A stretch of 64,000 nucleotides of DNA, from contig DASVPW010000041.1 in NCBI GenBank assembly GCA_036389455.1, positions 1 through 64,000 of the forward strand, in the 5' to 3' direction. This DNA comes from JAJKJG01 sp036389455 (GTDB taxonomy: Bacteria; Pseudomonadota; Alphaproteobacteria; Rhizobiales; Beijerinckiaceae). The notes under the pieces are model-generated. The model ran no database searches, was not told the DNA's origin, and was given only the letters and a program-made list of their open reading frames with translations. Made by a program: the position numbers and the translations under genes. Shown piece after piece: positions 54,986 to 63,532 of the stretch; position 1 is the stretch's first letter, and every line of letters starts with the position of its first letter.

Positions 54986-56503
54986 TCACGCGATCTGGTC
55001 GTCGACCTCCGCGACCTCCACGGCCCTGATCGCCCGCCGCTGGTAGCTCTCGTCGAGAACGCCCGCCGGCGGCCCGAGCTCGCGCATGGTCGCGCGCAGG
55101 TACCACAGCACCCAGCCCGCGCCGGGCCGCGCCGCCGTCTCCGCGAAGGCGCGGAGCTCGTACTCGCCAAGGAGGCCGAGGAAGCGCAGGTGGCGGAGCA
55201 TCTCGGCGAGCGCCCGGTAGTCGAGCCAGCGGTCGTGCCAATGCCCGAAGCTCCCCATCAGGATGATGGCCCCGATCCACAGGACCGGGAGCAGCTCGAC
55301 GGCGACGTACTTCGCCTTGTGGACGAGCGCGTCCTCGCGCGGGTCGTGGGGAGCGAAGCTGAGGAGAGCGACCAGCACGGCCAGGACCGAAAGCGCGTAG
55401 GCCAGCACGTAGGCGCTGCGGTAGCGGTGGGCGAAGAACGTCGCGAGCGCGTCCGCCGCGGCGTAGCGGGGCAGGAGGATGTGCTCGAGCCGAGCGGCGA
55501 ACCCCCGTCCGTCCGGCGCGGTCGCGAGGAACTCCCGCCACTGGGCCTGCGTGGCCGCGAGGTCGGGCAGCCGGATGACCGGCGACCAGAGCCAGAGCCG
55601 GGGGAAGACCGCCAGCAGCCGGTAGGCCGTCGAACCGCACCACGTGCGCCGCCGTTCGGCCAGGAACTTGGCGAGCTGCTCCTCGGCGCTGCGGCCCCGG
55701 CCGTGGCCGGCGCCCCGCTCGCGCAGGCCGAGCACGCCCGCGACCGCCGCAGCGATCGGGCCCTCGCGGGCGTCGGCGAGGGGCGTCTCGTGCGCCACAT
55801 CGCTCATTCGCGCGATCAGCCAGGGCGTCTGCTCCTCGACCGAGGAGATCCACACCACCGGGATGCCGGCTTCGAGCGCGCGCGCGACGACGCCGGTCGT
55901 GCCGCCGGGGGTCACGGTCTGGCTTCCGTCCCAGACGGCGACGAGGAGGTCGATCTGGCGCAGCATGAAGCGGCTCGCGCGCACAAGGCCGCTCTCGTCG
56001 GAGGGATCCTCCTTGACGGGCCCGACGGGCTCCGCGGGCAGCTCGACGATGTCGTCTTCGGGCACCTGCTCGAGGGCGGCCTCGAACCCGGCCGCGACGG
56101 CCGCCGCCTCCTCTCCGTCCTGGTCCCTGAGCAGGGCCTCGAGGGCGCGCTTCCTCGGGAACGGCAGGACTGCCACCTTCTTCCAATGAGGCGGGCAGGC
56201 CGCAAGCGCCATGTGGTCGGCGCCGTCCGACAGGCTCGAGACGAGGCGCATTCGGGGCGCCGCTTCGGCGTACCATGCGGCGTGCTTGCGCCTTTCCTCC
56301 GCGCAGGCCTCCTCGATCGCGCGCAGAACCTCGGCGAGTTGCGCCGCGATGCGATCGAGAGGCCGGCGGCCGGCCTTGAGCCTCTTCGACCGATGCCCGG
56401 TGATGCCGACGACGAAGGTCAGGGACGGCTTGGGGACGAAACGCGCCTCCTGTTCGGTACGGGAGCCCGAGACCTCCAGCGTGGTTTTCGCCTTTCGCTT
56501 CAT
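54986..56503 (-). CDS. SLOG-domain two-TM protein (SLATT-like), N-terminal part
   Basis: The 505-residue protein starts with a SLOG/Rossmann-like nucleotide-sensing domain (about 27-260). Motifs are VVGITGHRSKRLK (33-40), LVSSLSDGADHMALAA and DLLVAVWDGSQTVTPGGTTGVVARALEAGIPVVWI. Two membrane helices follow (about 348-372 and 388-408), then WLDYRALAEMLRHLRFLGLLG, reminiscent of the R..aE.lR core of SLATT two-TM effectors. Such proteins are predicted to make pores on sensing a nucleotide signal. The frame stops at TGA 54988-54986, but conserved-looking sequence continues in frame at 54961. Confidence 0.72.
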   Translation of the reverse strand: MKRKAKTTLEVSGSRTEQEARFVPKPSLTFVVGITGHRSKRLKAGRRPLDRIAAQLAEVLRAIEEACAEERRKHAAWYAEAAPRMRLVSSLSDGADHMALAACPPHWKKVAVLPFPRKRALEALLRDQDGEEAAAVAAGFEAALEQVPEDDIVELPAEPVGPVKEDPSDESGLVRASRFMLRQIDLLVAVWDGSQTVTPGGTTGVVARALEAGIPVVWISSVEEQTPWLIARMSDVAHETPLADAREGPIAAAVAGVLGLRERGAGHGRGRSAEEQLAKFLAERRRTWCGSTAYRLLAVFPRLWLWSPVIRLPDLAATQAQWREFLATAPDGRGFAARLEHILLPRYAAADALATFFAHRYRSAYVLAYALSVLAVLVALLSFAPHDPREDALVHKAKYVAVELLPVLWIGAIILMGSFGHWHDRWLDYRALAEMLRHLRFLGLLGEYELRAFAETAARPGAGWVLWYLRATMRELGPPAGVLDESYQRRAIRAVEVAEVDDQIA

Positions 56504-56569
56504 CAGCGGCCGCTAAGCCTCTGCAATGCCGCAAGCCGCAGAAGCGGCCCCGCGGCAGCTGCGGATGCC

Positions 56570-57898
56570 TCAGCCGAGATACTGCAACACGTGCAGGCCG
56601 GCGTTCCAGTCCGTCACGTACATCAGGCCCTCGGGGGTCACGTAGCAGTCGCAGGTCTTGGCGGCGAGCGAGACGTTCGGGCGTGGATCGACGAGCTTCT
56701 TCGGCACCGGTGGGACCCAGTACGCGACCTCCTTGGGCGCGAAGGCGTCCCTGATATCGAAGACGCGGACGCCTGCGACGTTGTAGGTGGCGAAGATCGT
56801 CTCCTCGCTCTGGAAGGAGCCGGGGCGGTTCTCATGCAGGTTGTGCGGCCCGAAGGTGCCGATGCCGCAGAAGTCGCGCTCCCGCGGCGTCGGCAGGGTC
56901 GCGATCGGCACCGGGTTCTCCGGCGCGCGCACGTCGACGACGAAGGTGTGGAACGTCCCCTTGGCGCATCTCTCGGCATTGGCCTCGTCGGCCACCACCG
57001 CGAGCCCACGCCCGAGGAGAGGAAGCGGCGTGTGCGTGCCGCCGGGGAACGGCGGCGACCAGTTGACGTGCGAGAGGAGCTTCGGGTTCGCGGGATCGCT
57101 GATGTCGTGGATCGTGAACCCGCCGTCGCGCCAGGCGCCGTAGCCGCGGTCCCCGGCCGTGATCATGTGATGGAGCGCATGCCGCTTGCCCTTCGGCGTC
57201 CTGTTCTCTTCGCCTGCGGCGCGGTTCATGCCGGGCAGCCACCATTTCGAGACGATCTCGGGTCTCGTGATGTCGTTGAGGTCGACGATGCACAGGATAT
57301 GGTCGGTGAAGCCGTCGAAGTGCGCCGACACGTAGGCGTGGCGCCCGCCGCTCCACCATAGGCGGTTGATGCCGAACCCCGGCATCTCCAGGAACGCGAT
57401 CTCGCGCACCTCGGCGGGCTTCGAGATGTCGTGGATCGACAGGCCGGAGCGGAACTTCTTCTTGTTCGTGATGCTGTCGGCGAGCGCGTTCTCGAAATAG
57501 CCGCGCATCGTGTCGTACGACTGCATCGCGACGATGTTCGCGCCGTTGGCGAGCAGGAGGACGTCGCCGGCGACCTGCAGGTGGTGTGTGCGCGTGTATT
57601 GTCCCGCCGTGAAGAAGCCGACCGGCTTGAGCTCTCGCGGATTCGAGGCGTCCAGGACCGTCAATCCGTCGCTGAACATGTGGCCGACATAGAGATGGTT
57701 CCGGTTGGCCATCACCTGCACGCTGTCGGGGCGGCCGCCGATGGCGGAATAGGAAAGATGCCTGATGCCCTTGGCGATGCCTTCCGGCGGGATCTCCGGA
57801 TCCGCGGCGAAAGCCGGCGGTGCGAGCCCGGACAGTGCGCCGGCGCCGAGAAACCCGCCGAGCTGCCGCAAATGCTGTCGGCGTGAAATGCCGGTCAT
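56570..57898 (-). CDS. Tat-exported LVIVD-repeat beta-propeller protein
   Basis: The 442-residue protein has a twin-arginine signal (SRRQHLRQLGGFLGAGALSGL, then PAFAA). The mature part consists of LVIVD-type repeats (NHLYVGHMFSDGLTVLDASNPRELKPVG, SIHDISKPAEVREIAFLEM, FTIHDISDPANPKLL, VRVFDIRDAFAPKEVAYW), forming a predicted propeller. There are His-rich stretches (THHLQVAG, ALHHMITAG) and CDCYV near the end that might bind metal. Its role is unknown. It is transcribed divergently from the cyclase across a 238-bp gap containing a 9-bp inverted repeat, CGCTTCGTC/GACGAAGCG (57972-57980 and 58008-58016). Confidence 0.82.
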   Translation of the reverse strand: MTGISRRQHLRQLGGFLGAGALSGLAPPAFAADPEIPPEGIAKGIRHLSYSAIGGRPDSVQVMANRNHLYVGHMFSDGLTVLDASNPRELKPVGFFTAGQYTRTHHLQVAGDVLLLANGANIVAMQSYDTMRGYFENALADSITNKKKFRSGLSIHDISKPAEVREIAFLEMPGFGINRLWWSGGRHAYVSAHFDGFTDHILCIVDLNDITRPEIVSKWWLPGMNRAAGEENRTPKGKRHALHHMITAGDRGYGAWRDGGFTIHDISDPANPKLLSHVNWSPPFPGGTHTPLPLLGRGLAVVADEANAERCAKGTFHTFVVDVRAPENPVPIATLPTPRERDFCGIGTFGPHNLHENRPGSFQSEETIFATYNVAGVRVFDIRDAFAPKEVAYWVPPVPKKLVDPRPNVSLAAKTCDCYVTPEGLMYVTDWNAGLHVLQYLG

Positions 57899-58136
57899 GA
57901 AAGCCTCCCCTTGCCGTTCTGCAGCCGTCCCGTTTGCCGGATCTCATGCTGCGGTCGAACCATACTCCCGTCGCTTCGTCCCGTCCTGTCTGAAATGCCG
58001 GCGCTGAGACGAAGCGCGCGGGCGGTCCGGGCGCTCTGTATCATCCGGCGGGCGGCAGAATCTGGTCGTGCGCAGGCCAAGGCTTCTCCTGTATGGTTCA
58101 CGGGGAAAGCCAGTCGAAGTCCACGGGAGTTCCGGC

Positions 58137-59887
58137 TTGCCAGGAGAGCGCGTCGAGCGGCGACTGACTGCCATTCTGGCGGCCGACATTGTTGGCTACA
58201 GCCGGCTCATGGGCGAGGACGAGGAAGGCACGCTGGCCCAGCTGAAGGCGCATCGGCGGGCTCTGGTCGATCCCAAGATCAACGAGCACCGGGGGCGGAT
58301 CGTCAAAACCACGGGCGACGGAATGCTGGTGGAGTTCGCGAGCGTGATCGATGCCGTCCATTGCTCCGTCGAAATCCAGCTCGGCATGGTCGGGCGCAAC
58401 GAGGCAGTGCCCCCGGAGCGCCGTATCGAGTTCCGTGTCGGCATCAATGTCGGGGACATCATCATCGAAGGCGACGACATTTTCGGAGAAGGCGTCAACG
58501 TCGCGGCCCGTCTGGAAGGGCTCGCCGAGCCTGGCGGCATCTGCGTCTCGGGCCGCGTGCAGGAGGATGTGGAAGGCAAGCTCGAGGTCGCCTTCGAGGA
58601 TATCGGCGATCAGCATCTGAAGAACATCGCCCGGCCCGTGCGGGTCTTTCGCGTAAGACTCGGCGCCGCGGCCGCGGCGCCGCGACCCGCCTTGGGCCTT
58701 CCCGACAAGCCTTCAATCGCCGTGCTGCCCTTCGACAACATGAGCGGCGATCCGGAGCAGGCGTATCTGGCGGACGGAATCGTCGAAGCGATTACCGCGG
58801 CGCTTTCGCGCATCCGCTCATTCTTCGTCATCGCGCGCAACTCGGCCTTCACCTACAAGGGCCGGGCGGCGAATGTGCGCGACATCGGCCGGGAGCTGGG
58901 CGTCGCCTATGTGCTTGAAGGCAGCGTACAGAAGGCCGGCAACCGCATCCGCATCATCGTGCAGCTGATCGAGACCGAGGGCGGCGCGCATGTCTGGGCC
59001 GGACGCCACGACGGCACGCTCGACGACATCTTCGATTTTCAGGATCGGATAACCGAACAGGTAGCGGGAGCCCTGCAGCCTTCCATTCGCATCGCCGAGA
59101 TCGAGCGGTCGCGGCGCAAGCGGCCGCAGGATCTCGGCGCCTACGACTACGCAATGCGCGCCATGCCGCATGTCTGGGCGCTCGAGAAGGAGGAGAGCGC
59201 CAAGGCGCTCGAGCTGCTTGAGCAAGCGCTCGCGCTCGATCCGCGATATCCGCTTGCCCTGTCCCTCGCCGGATGGTGCCATGCGCAGCGGTCGGTTTAC
59301 GGCTGGGGGGACATCGCGGAAAGCCAGGCCCTGGCGCGCGGCTTGGCCGAAAAGGCCGCGGAGCTCAGCGCCGACGACCCGCTTATCCTGGCGGTGCTCG
59401 GCGCCGTTCATACGTTTCTGCGCAATTATGGGACGGCGCGCGTGCTTCTCGAGCGCGCGGTCGGGCTTGATCCGAACGCCGCCTGGGCGTGGAGCCGCCT
59501 CGGATGGCTGGACAACTATTCCGACCAGCCCGAGGCGGCGCGCGAGAAATTCGAGCGGGCCATGCGCTTGAGCCCGTTCGATCCCATGAACTTCAACAAC
59601 TATGTCGGCATGGCATCCAGCCATGAGCTCCTGCAGGAATACGATCAGGCCGTTGCGCTCTACCGGCGCGCGCTGGAGGAACGGCCGCACGCGATGTGGA
59701 TCTATCGCAACTTGGCGTCGTCGCTCGCGGGCGCCGGCCGGATGGGGGAGGCGAAGGAAGCCTATGCGCAGATGATGCGCGCGTATCCGGCCATGACGGC
59801 GGCAAAGTTTAGGCAGGCGATGGTCTTCTCCTCTGCCGCCCTCGACGTATGGTTGAGAACCTCAGAAAGCTGGGCTTGCCGGACTGA
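58137..59887 (+). CDS. Class III adenylate/guanylate cyclase with TPR region, 3' frameshift
   Basis: The N-terminal class III cyclase domain (about 5-175) carries the metal sites ILAADIVGYSRLMG and RIVKTTGDGMLVEF. A TolB-like region follows (about 195-320: KPSIAVLPFDNMSGDPEQAYLADGIVEAI, ELGVAYVLEGSVQK), then TPR-like repeats (about 340-565). The best start is TTG 58137 after a GGGAG site. The native C-terminus appears in another frame: MVENLRKLGLPD and a stop at 59885-59887. One base appears to be missing near 59846 (GACGTATGG where GACCGTATGG would restore the frame). As the DNA stands, the reading frame does not stop there but continues into the next gene, ending at 60602. Domain identity is firm; the intact state is not. 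Confidence 0.8.
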
Positions 59888-59927
59888 CACGGGCCCACGG
59901 ATCGGCGGCGGCGCAACGGGGGGTGCT

Positions 59928-60910
59928 ATGGCGCGAATATTCCAGAACATCCTCGAGACCGTAGGAAACACACCCGTCGTCAGGATCAACCGGCTCGCCC
60001 CTTCCGGCGTAAACCTGTTCGTCAAGATCGAGGCCTTCAACCCGCTCGGCTCGGTGAAGGATCGGCTGGCGCTCGGCGTCATCGAGGAGGCCGAGCGGAC
60101 CGGCGAGCTCAAACCCGGTCAGACGGTGATCGAGGCGACGAGCGGCAACACCGGCATCGGCCTCGCCATGGTCTGCGCTCAGAAAGGCTATCCCCTCGTT
60201 GTGACGATGGCCGAGACGTTCAGCGTCGAGCGGCGGAAGCTCATGCGCTTCCTCGGCGCCAAGGTGGTGCTCACGCCGGCGGCGCAGCGGGGCACGGGCA
60301 TGGTGACGAAAGCGGTGGAGCTTGCGCGGGCGAATGGCTGGTTCCTGACCCGCCAATTCGAGAACGAGGCCAATCCCGACATGCATTCGCGCACACCGGC
60401 GGCACGCTCAAGGGCGTTGCGCGGGTGCTGGCGAAGGAACGTCCGGAGACCAGGATCATCGTCTGCGAGCCGCAGGACGCGCCGCTGCTCGGCAGCGGCA
60501 CGCCGCAAGAGCGCAATCCGGACGGCTCCCCCGCGGCGGGTCACCCGGCCTTCAAGTCGCATCCGATGCAGGGCTGGACCCCCGACTTCATCCCCAAGTT
60601 GACCGGCGACGCCGTCGACACGGGCGTGATCAGCAGGATCCTGCCGATCTCGAATGAGGAGGCGATGCATTGGAGCAGCGAGCTGGCGACGAAGGAGGGC
60701 ATCTTCGTCGGCATCACGTCCGGAGCCACTTTCGCCGGAGCGATGCGCGTTTGCGCCGATGCCGAGAAAGGCGCAGCCGTGCTCTGCATGCTGCCGGACA
60801 CCGGCGAGCGCTATCTGAGCACGCCGCTCTTCGCCAATATCCCGGCCGATATGACCGAGGAGGAATTGCGCATCTCGCGCTCGACTCCCTTCGGCCACCT
60901 GAACGCCTGA
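59928..60910 (+). pseudogene. cysK: Cysteine synthase gene broken by internal deletion
   Basis: The start at 59928 follows ACGGGGGGT. The N-terminal half is a good O-acetylserine sulfhydrylase: NPLGSVKDRLALGV (PLP-lysine), EATSGNTGIGLAMV, RTGTGM-type loop and FENEANPDMHSRT. At about 60393 the frame is lost and the protein resumes one frame away with TGGTLKGVARVLAKERPETRIIVCEPQDAPLLGSG...GWTPDFIPKL...SGATFAGAM, ending at TGA 60910. Some 20-25 codons between HSRT and TGGTLKGV are missing, out of frame, including part of the GTGGT phosphate loop. The gene is therefore very likely inactive, unless the window contains an assembly error. Confidence 0.8.
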
Positions 60911-61145
60911 GCGGCCATCGATAGACGCCTTCTCCCGACTGCGGGCATGAAGCGTAGGCTTCACGAGCACCGTCGGCGCCGAGCGCGGCCTCGGTGAGGC
61001 CGAGGCATAGGTGCCGTCGCGGCATGATGGTCGCCATCTTCGTCCTCATGGTGGTAGGAGGGGCGCCGACCGCGGCGATCCGCGCCTCCAGGCCTACCTC
61101 CTGCGCTGGCAGGCGCGTTTCCAGGCCGCGTGACGGGAGCTTTCG

Positions 61146-62108
61146 ATGTCCGACCTGCCGAAATCCGTCCAGATCAACGAGGAGGGCCCGCGCGAGGGCT
61201 TCCAGATCGAGCCCGGGCCGATCGCCACGAACCGCAAGATCGCCCTTATCGACGCGCTGTCGCAGACCGGGCTCAACTCGATCCAGGTCGCCTCCTTCGT
61301 GAACCCGAAGCGGGTGCCGGGCTGGGCCGACGCCGACGCGGTGGTCGAGGGCTTCACCCCGCGCCCGGGCGTCCGCTACACGGCGCTCTGGCTCAACGAG
61401 AAGGGCCTCGAGCGGGCGCTCTCGCACCGCGGCCGGCTCGCCATCGCGGGCTCGATCTCGCTCGTCGCCTCCGAGCCCTTCGTCATGAAGAACCAGCAGC
61501 GCTCCTTCGCCGAGAATGCGGCGATGCAGCGGAGCCAGATCGCGATCTGCAAGGCGAACGGCATCCCGGTCGAGAAGATGTCGGTGATGGCCGCCTTCGG
61601 CTGCAACTACGCCGGCGACATCACCGCCGAGGACGTGGTCCGCACGCTTGAGTCCGGCTTCGGGATTGCCCACGACGAGGGCCTCGCGATCAAGGAGATC
61701 GCGCTTGCCGACACCATGGCCTGGGCGACGCCCGAGAGCATCAAGCGCACGGTCGGGGCGGTGCGGGAGCGCTGGCCGGAGGCGCGCGTCAACCTGCACC
61801 TGCACGACACCCGCGGGCTCGGGATCGCCAACGCCTATGCCGGCCTCGAGATGGGCGTCGACAGCTTCGATTCCGCGGTCGCCGGCCTCGGCGGCTGCCC
61901 CTTCGCCGGCCACAAGGGCGCCGCCGGGAACGTGTGCACCGAGGACCTCGTCTTCATGTGCGAGGAGATGGGCATCGCGACCGGCGTCGATCTCGACGCC
62001 CTGATCGAGGCGGCGCGCCTCGCCGAGGAGGTCGTCGCGCACCCGCTCCCGGGCGCGGTGATGCGCGGCGGCACCCTCGACCGCCTGCGGGCGAACCCGC
62101 TGCGCTGA
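61146..62108 (+). CDS. Hydroxymethylglutaryl-CoA lyase-like enzyme
   Basis: The 320-residue protein belongs to the HMGL/DRE-TIM family: EEGPREGFQIEPGPI (DRE-like catalytic segment), SVMAAFGCNYAGDI, LADTMAWATPESIK, HLHDTRGLGIANAYAGLEMGVDSFDSAVAGLGGCPFAGHKGAAGNVCTED. The mobile-loop Cys in GGCPFA is present. It would cleave HMG-CoA or a related 3-hydroxyacyl-CoA (citramalyl-CoA is also possible), so a role in leucine or C5-dicarboxylate breakdown is plausible. It is convergent, with an 8-bp gap, with a class III CoA-transferase gene that might supply its CoA ester. Confidence 0.85.
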   Translation: MSDLPKSVQINEEGPREGFQIEPGPIATNRKIALIDALSQTGLNSIQVASFVNPKRVPGWADADAVVEGFTPRPGVRYTALWLNEKGLERALSHRGRLAIAGSISLVASEPFVMKNQQRSFAENAAMQRSQIAICKANGIPVEKMSVMAAFGCNYAGDITAEDVVRTLESGFGIAHDEGLAIKEIALADTMAWATPESIKRTVGAVRERWPEARVNLHLHDTRGLGIANAYAGLEMGVDSFDSAVAGLGGCPFAGHKGAAGNVCTEDLVFMCEEMGIATGVDLDALIEAARLAEEVVAHPLPGAVMRGGTLDRLRANPLR

Positions 62109-62116
62109 GCCGGCGT

Positions 62117-63337
62117 TCAGCCGAGCGCGTCGCCGCCGTCGCAGACGACAATCCGGCGCGCCTCGAGGTCGGCGAGGCGGGTCTCGTCGAGGCCGATCTC
62201 GGCCAGGATCTCGCGGGTGTGCTCGCCGAGCTGCGGCGCCTCGCGGCGAAGCCCGAGGTCGTGCCCGTCCATCTCGACCGGCACCCGCGGCAGCTTGGTG
62301 CGCACGTTCCCCGGCAGGTTCACCTCGACGAGCGCGCCGGCGTTGAGATGGGGGTCGTCGAACAGGTCGTCCACGGTCGCGACCGGGGCGTAGGGGATCG
62401 ACGCCGCCTCGCAGCGCCGGGCGATCTCTGCCTTGGGATAATGGCCGAGCACCTCGGCCACGGCGGGGATGAGCCAGGAGCGCTCCTTCACCCGGCTCTC
62501 GTTCGTGGAAAGCCGCGGGTCGTCGCGCAGGTCCGGCCGTCCGAAGGCGTCACAGAAGCGGGTCCAGTGGCCGTTGCTGGTGATGCCGACGAAGATCTGG
62601 TCGTCGTCGGAGGTCTCGAACGGCTCGTACACGCCCCAGGCGCCGCGCCGGGCCGGCATCGGCGGGATGGCCTCGCCGGTCAGGACGCGCCCGGCCATGT
62701 GCTGGCCCATCAGGAACACGGTCGATTCGAACAGCGCGCTCTTCACGAGCTGCCCCCTGCCGGTGCGGGCGCGCTCCTGCAGGGCGGCGAGGATCGCGAC
62801 GACGCCGAAGGTGCCGCCCATGATGTCGATCACCGAGGTGCCGGCCCTGAGCGGCCGCCCGGGCGGGCCGGTCATGTAGGCGAGGCCGCCCATGAACTGC
62901 ACGATCTCGTCGAGCGCCGGGCGGTGCTCGTAGGGGCCGGCGAGAAAGCCCTTGCAGGCGCAGTAGACGAGGCGCGGGTTGACCTTCGACAGCGCGTCCC
63001 AGCCGCAGCCGAGCCGCTCCATGGTGCCGGGGGCGAAGTTCTCGATCACCACGTCGGCGTCCGCGACGAGGCGCAGGACGAGGTCGCGGCCCTCCGGCTC
63101 CTTGAGGTTCACGGCGAGGCTGCGCTTGTTGCGGTTGAAGTAGCCGAAGAAGCCCGAGGCGAAGCCCGGCAGGCGCCGGGTGTTGTCGCCGGCGGGGGCC
63201 GGCTCGATCTTGATCACGTCGGCGCCGAGGTCGGCGAGCAGGAGCCCGGCGCAGGGACCCATGATGGTCTGGGTGAACTCGACCACCCGGATGCCGGTAA
63301 GGGGAAGGGCCGGCCCGCTCTCGGCAGCATCGCTCAT
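62117..63337 (-). CDS. CaiB/BaiF class III CoA-transferase
   Basis: The 406-residue protein has the family III pattern: GIRVVEFTQTIMGPCAGLLLADLGADVIKIEPAPAGDNTRRLPG, NRNKRSLAVNLKEPEGRDLVLRLVADADVVIENFAPGTMERLG and GTSVIDIMGGTFGVVAILAALQERARTGRGQLVKSALFES. The catalytic Asp is probably in the conserved GTSVIDIMGG segment or shortly before it. These enzymes move CoA between carboxylic acids. ATG 63337 begins the domain; the open frame back to 63910 runs antisense to lpxD and is rejected. Its tight convergence with the HMG-CoA-lyase-like gene suggests a common pathway. Confidence 0.88.
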   Translation of the reverse strand: MSDAAESGPALPLTGIRVVEFTQTIMGPCAGLLLADLGADVIKIEPAPAGDNTRRLPGFASGFFGYFNRNKRSLAVNLKEPEGRDLVLRLVADADVVIENFAPGTMERLGCGWDALSKVNPRLVYCACKGFLAGPYEHRPALDEIVQFMGGLAYMTGPPGRPLRAGTSVIDIMGGTFGVVAILAALQERARTGRGQLVKSALFESTVFLMGQHMAGRVLTGEAIPPMPARRGAWGVYEPFETSDDDQIFVGITSNGHWTRFCDAFGRPDLRDDPRLSTNESRVKERSWLIPAVAEVLGHYPKAEIARRCEAASIPYAPVATVDDLFDDPHLNAGALVEVNLPGNVRTKLPRVPVEMDGHDLGLRREAPQLGEHTREILAEIGLDETRLADLEARRIVVCDGGDALG

Positions 63338-63532
63338 GGGAACCTTCGGGCCTCGTCGGGGAGCCCGAGCCTTGCTGAAACGGGCCGCGAAGGTCAATCG
63401 CGGTGGCGGGCGTCGGTGCGCTTTCCGGGCACGGTATGGCTCGGCCCATCCGCCTCGGGTAATGAACCGCACGCTGGCGCGCGGGCAACCAGGCCCGCGC
63501 GGGAGAGGCCGTCGAGCCGGAATGGAGCCATG

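Noticed and set aside
60911..61145. Small gene before the HMG-CoA-lyase-like gene
   Set aside because: Short frames here have no good ribosome site, no hydrophobic or conserved pattern and no family likeness.
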